Source: an uncultured Clostridia bacterium
Lineage (GTDB): Bacteria > Bacillota > Clostridia > Oscillospirales > Ruminococcaceae
Assembly: GCA_947177695.1 (NCBI GenBank)
Contig: CAMWVO010000084.1
Span: 1 to 7,506 of the forward strand
Direction: 5' to 3'
DNA: 7,506 nucleotides
The translations under genes and the position numbers were made by a program. Under the pieces are notes generated by a model, which saw nothing but the letters and a program-made list of their open reading frames with translations, was not told the DNA's origin and did not search any database. Below are positions 5,349-7,506 of the stretch, in pieces; position 1 is the stretch's first letter, and the number at the start of each line of letters is the position of its first letter.

Positions 5349-7469
5349 ATGAAACGGAAAATGGCGTATATAGGTTCGTTTTATTTGATAGGACTGTTTT
5401 CCGCTTCATTTCTCAGCGGAGGCTGTAGTACGGCGGTTGCCGCAGCGCTTGCGCTGTCTGCGGTTTCCGCCGCTGCTGTTTATGGAAAAAGATACGCCAA
5501 TGCGGCGGTATGTCTTTTAAGCGCAGCGTTGGGACTGCTGCTTTACGCAGGATATGAGCGCTTGATTTATGACAATGTTGTAAAATACGACGGATATGAT
5601 GTAAAGATAACGGGTAAATTATTGGATTTCAGCGAATACAGCGGTGACATAACGCTTTATACCGTAAAGGGCGTTATAAACGGAGACGTGTCGGCGGAGG
5701 TGTCGTTTTGGGCGGACAGCTCCAACGCCGAGATAGGCGACGAAATAAGCGTTGTGGGAAAAGCCGCTGCCTTAAAGGACAGCTACACCTTTCCCGCAAA
5801 GTCCTACTATAAGGCTAAGGGTATCTATCTGCGGCTGAATAAGGTGTCAGATTTCAGCTACAGTCATACGGATTTTTCTTTCAGACGTTCCGTAAACAAT
5901 TACCGTGAGCATATACTGAAAGTTATCAACAGCGAAATGGAGAGCGACTGTGCGGCGGTTATGACCGCAATGCTTTTCGGCGACAAATCTGCCATCGACA
6001 GCAGCGAAAAGACCCTTATGTACCGCGCGGGAATAGGTCATATCATGGCGGTTTCTGGCGTGCATCTTTCGGTGGTATGCTCGTTTTTCTGGTTTGTGAT
6101 ATCACGTCTGCCGATAAACAGATATTTCCGTTTCGGTCTTCTTATGGTACCGGTGCTGTGTTTTGTAATGCTGGCGGGAATGTCCAATTCGGTTATAAGA
6201 GCGGCAATAATGATTGCCCTTGTCTACGGTGCGGGGCTTTTCAGAAGACGTGCGGATACCTTTAATTCTCTCGGTATCGCGGTGATACTTCTGACAGCGG
6301 CTTCTCCGTTTGCTGTCAGGGACGCTTCGTTTCTTTTGTCGGTTGCCGGTGTTTTCGGAATAGGCGTGGCTGCTCCTGCGATAACTGTCGAGATTGAAAA
6401 GAAGCACAGGCTCGGCAATACGGCAAGGTCGTTCATTGCCTCGGCTTGCGTTATGGTAGTGGTTTTTCCGGTTACGCTGCTGTTTTTCGACGAGGTATCG
6501 GTGGTATCTCCGCTGTCAAACCTGATACTTCTCCCGATATGTACAGTCATTCTTGTCTGCGGGATCATAGTAATGCTTACTGGAGGTCTGGCGTTTGCGG
6601 CAGTTCCCGTGCTTACGGTCTGCGGCTTTTGCTGCCGCGCGGTGATAGTCATTTCGGAATTTATCGGACGACTGAGATTTTCCTATATTCCGCTGGGAAG
6701 CGATTTTGTGCGTACCGTCAACATAATTGCCGCAGTCGCGGCTATGCTGTCGATGTTGCTTTTCGGCGGGAAAAAGCGCAGGATATTTCTTTCCGCAGGA
6801 GCTCTTGTGATGGCAATGCTGCTTTCGGGAGTGTACAGATACATACCAGACAGAAATATCACCGTTGCTCTGCTTAAAGACGGAAGCTCCGTTACGGCGG
6901 TGATACACGACAAGAATTCCGCCTGTATCGTCGATCTCAAAAAGGGCGGGGGAGCGGCGGGTTCAGTTGTGAAATATCTTAACAAAAGCGGTATTTATAA
7001 AGTGGAAGCCGTTATTCTGAATACGGACGCGAATACGTCTCTGCCGGTTTACACAAACAGTTTGAAGCTTTTTGATACGGAAATGATACTTATTCCTGAG
7101 GAGAGTATTTCTTTGGCGGACAGCTGTTCCTCGGCGGAAACAGTAGGCTACAGCAGCGACGGAGGCTGCATTGGGTCGAACGGGTACACCGTAAGCTTTT
7201 TAAGCGGCGGCGTGATAGTTGTAAACGCTTCGGGCGCGGATATAATAATGTACGGTTCCGATTCGGAGATAAGCACGGAATCATCATACAGCGCTGCGGT
7301 AAGGTACAGCGGAAAAAGCGCGGAAAATGACGCGGACGCGGATATAATCGCCGCAATGGATGACGGCGCGGAAGTACTTGTCAAAAAAGGAAACCGCGTT
7401 TTTATAGGCGAAAATGTAAAATTTGTAATATACAGGGACGGAAAGCTAAGTTCCGAAGAAATAAAGTGA
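5349..7469 (+). CDS. comEC: ComEC/Rec2-family DNA uptake channel with degenerate C-terminal domain
   Basis: ComEC carries single-stranded DNA across the membrane during transformation. This 706-residue protein begins with about three hydrophobic helices (5-25, 27-46, 52-68). A soluble beta-rich region follows (about 80-170; DUF4131/OB-like, with YDVKITGKLLDF and AEIGDEISVVGK). The Competence-family core spans about 195-475 and holds the hallmark GIGHIMAVSGVHLSVV (228-243), NSVIRAAIMIAL (280-291), ASFLLSVAGVFGIG (326-339) and many membrane helices. After a last helix (about 480-496), residues 503-700 occupy the place of the metallo-beta-lactamase domain. There the usual DVGQGD segment reads ALLKDGSS, and the usual HxHxDHxGG segment reads ILNTDANTSLPVY, so no metal ligands remain. 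The ATG at 5349 has GAAGGGA about 10 bases upstream. It follows the HIT gene by 29 bp. B. subtilis ComEC is somewhat longer (about 776). The channel assignment is firm; activity in natural transformation is unproven. Confidence 0.93.
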   Translation: MKRKMAYIGSFYLIGLFSASFLSGGCSTAVAAALALSAVSAAAVYGKRYANAAVCLLSAALGLLLYAGYERLIYDNVVKYDGYDVKITGKLLDFSEYSGDITLYTVKGVINGDVSAEVSFWADSSNAEIGDEISVVGKAAALKDSYTFPAKSYYKAKGIYLRLNKVSDFSYSHTDFSFRRSVNNYREHILKVINSEMESDCAAVMTAMLFGDKSAIDSSEKTLMYRAGIGHIMAVSGVHLSVVCSFFWFVISRLPINRYFRFGLLMVPVLCFVMLAGMSNSVIRAAIMIALVYGAGLFRRRADTFNSLGIAVILLTAASPFAVRDASFLLSVAGVFGIGVAAPAITVEIEKKHRLGNTARSFIASACVMVVVFPVTLLFFDEVSVVSPLSNLILLPICTVILVCGIIVMLTGGLAFAAVPVLTVCGFCCRAVIVISEFIGRLRFSYIPLGSDFVRTVNIIAAVAAMLSMLLFGGKKRRIFLSAGALVMAMLLSGVYRYIPDRNITVALLKDGSSVTAVIHDKNSACIVDLKKGGGAAGSVVKYLNKSGIYKVEAVILNTDANTSLPVYTNSLKLFDTEMILIPEESISLADSCSSAETVGYSSDGGCIGSNGYTVSFLSGGVIVVNASGADIIMYGSDSEISTESSYSAAVRYSGKSAENDADADIIAAMDDGAEVLVKKGNRVFIGENVKFVIYRDGKLSSEEIK

Positions 7470-7482
7470 AAGGAGCTGCGGC

Positions 7483-7506
7483 AAGGCTGTTCTAACGGAA
7501 AGCGAT
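7483..7506 (+). CDS. Possible 5' end of holA (DNA polymerase III delta subunit), start codon unclear
   Basis: The window ends just after comEC. A good ribosome binding site, AAAGGAG (7469-7475), overlaps the comEC stop. Seven bases later the frame reads K-A-V-L-T-E-S-D, which resembles the N-terminus of delta subunits in related Clostridia as I recall them (M-x-VLTE-). In many Firmicutes holA directly follows comEC. The delta subunit is part of the clamp loader that places the sliding clamp on DNA. The codon where ATG is expected reads AAG, so either translation starts at an unusual codon, the base is an error or mutation, or the true start is beyond the window. Only eight codons are visible, so this is a context-based guess. 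Confidence 0.35.

Noticed and set aside
6224..6652. Minus-strand open frames opposite comEC (up to 142 codons)
   Set aside because: They are shadows of the comEC reading frame, with low-complexity, arginine- or threonine-rich translations and no translation signals.

Overview
The window joins the end of an integrated mobile element (left, about 1-1960) to a conserved chromosomal block (right, about 1969-7506). The host looks like a low-GC Gram-positive of the class Clostridia, most likely a Ruminococcus-like member of the Oscillospiraceae. This rests on the gene set alaS / HIT / comEC / probable holA, near-consensus sigma-A promoters, strong AGGAGG-type ribosome binding sites, and overall protein resemblance judged by eye. 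No database search was possible, so the genus is a guess.

Left region (1-1960): an AT-rich stretch without genes (1-231), then a 72-residue winged helix-turn-helix protein of the excisionase type (241-459), then a complete 455-residue tyrosine recombinase (563-1930) behind its own extended -10 promoter. This is the recombination module found at the ends of integrative elements of Firmicutes. Only this end is in view, so it cannot be said whether the element is a conjugative element, a prophage or a small island. A near-identical 10-bp sequence (ATGTTATGCA/GA) lies once over the int promoter and twice directly after int; these are candidate recombinase binding sites.

Middle region (1969-2339): a minus-strand initiator tRNA-fMet gene with encoded CCA, its intrinsic terminator 3 bp beyond the tRNA 3' end, a perfect consensus promoter (TTGACA, 17 bp, TATAAT) and an A/T-tract UP-like element. 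The recombinase gene ends 81 bp from the tRNA 3' end, the usual geometry when a tRNA locus is the attachment site. The alaS promoter diverges from the tRNA promoter and is framed by a perfect 9-bp inverted repeat.

Right region (2340-7506): alaS (alanyl-tRNA synthetase), a HIT-family nucleotide hydrolase, comEC (DNA uptake channel) and the first codons of what is probably holA run in one direction with gaps of 16, 29 and about 13 bp, so they probably form one operon read from the alaS promoter. AlaRS and HIT are complete with all expected catalytic residues. ComEC keeps its membrane channel core, but its C-terminal metallo-beta-lactamase-like domain has lost the metal-binding motifs.

The window does not show a clearly new system. 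The points most worth checking are the inverted repeat around the alaS promoter, the metal-ligand-free ComEC C-terminus, the apparent AAG in place of a start codon for holA, and the likely use of the initiator tRNA locus as an attachment site.
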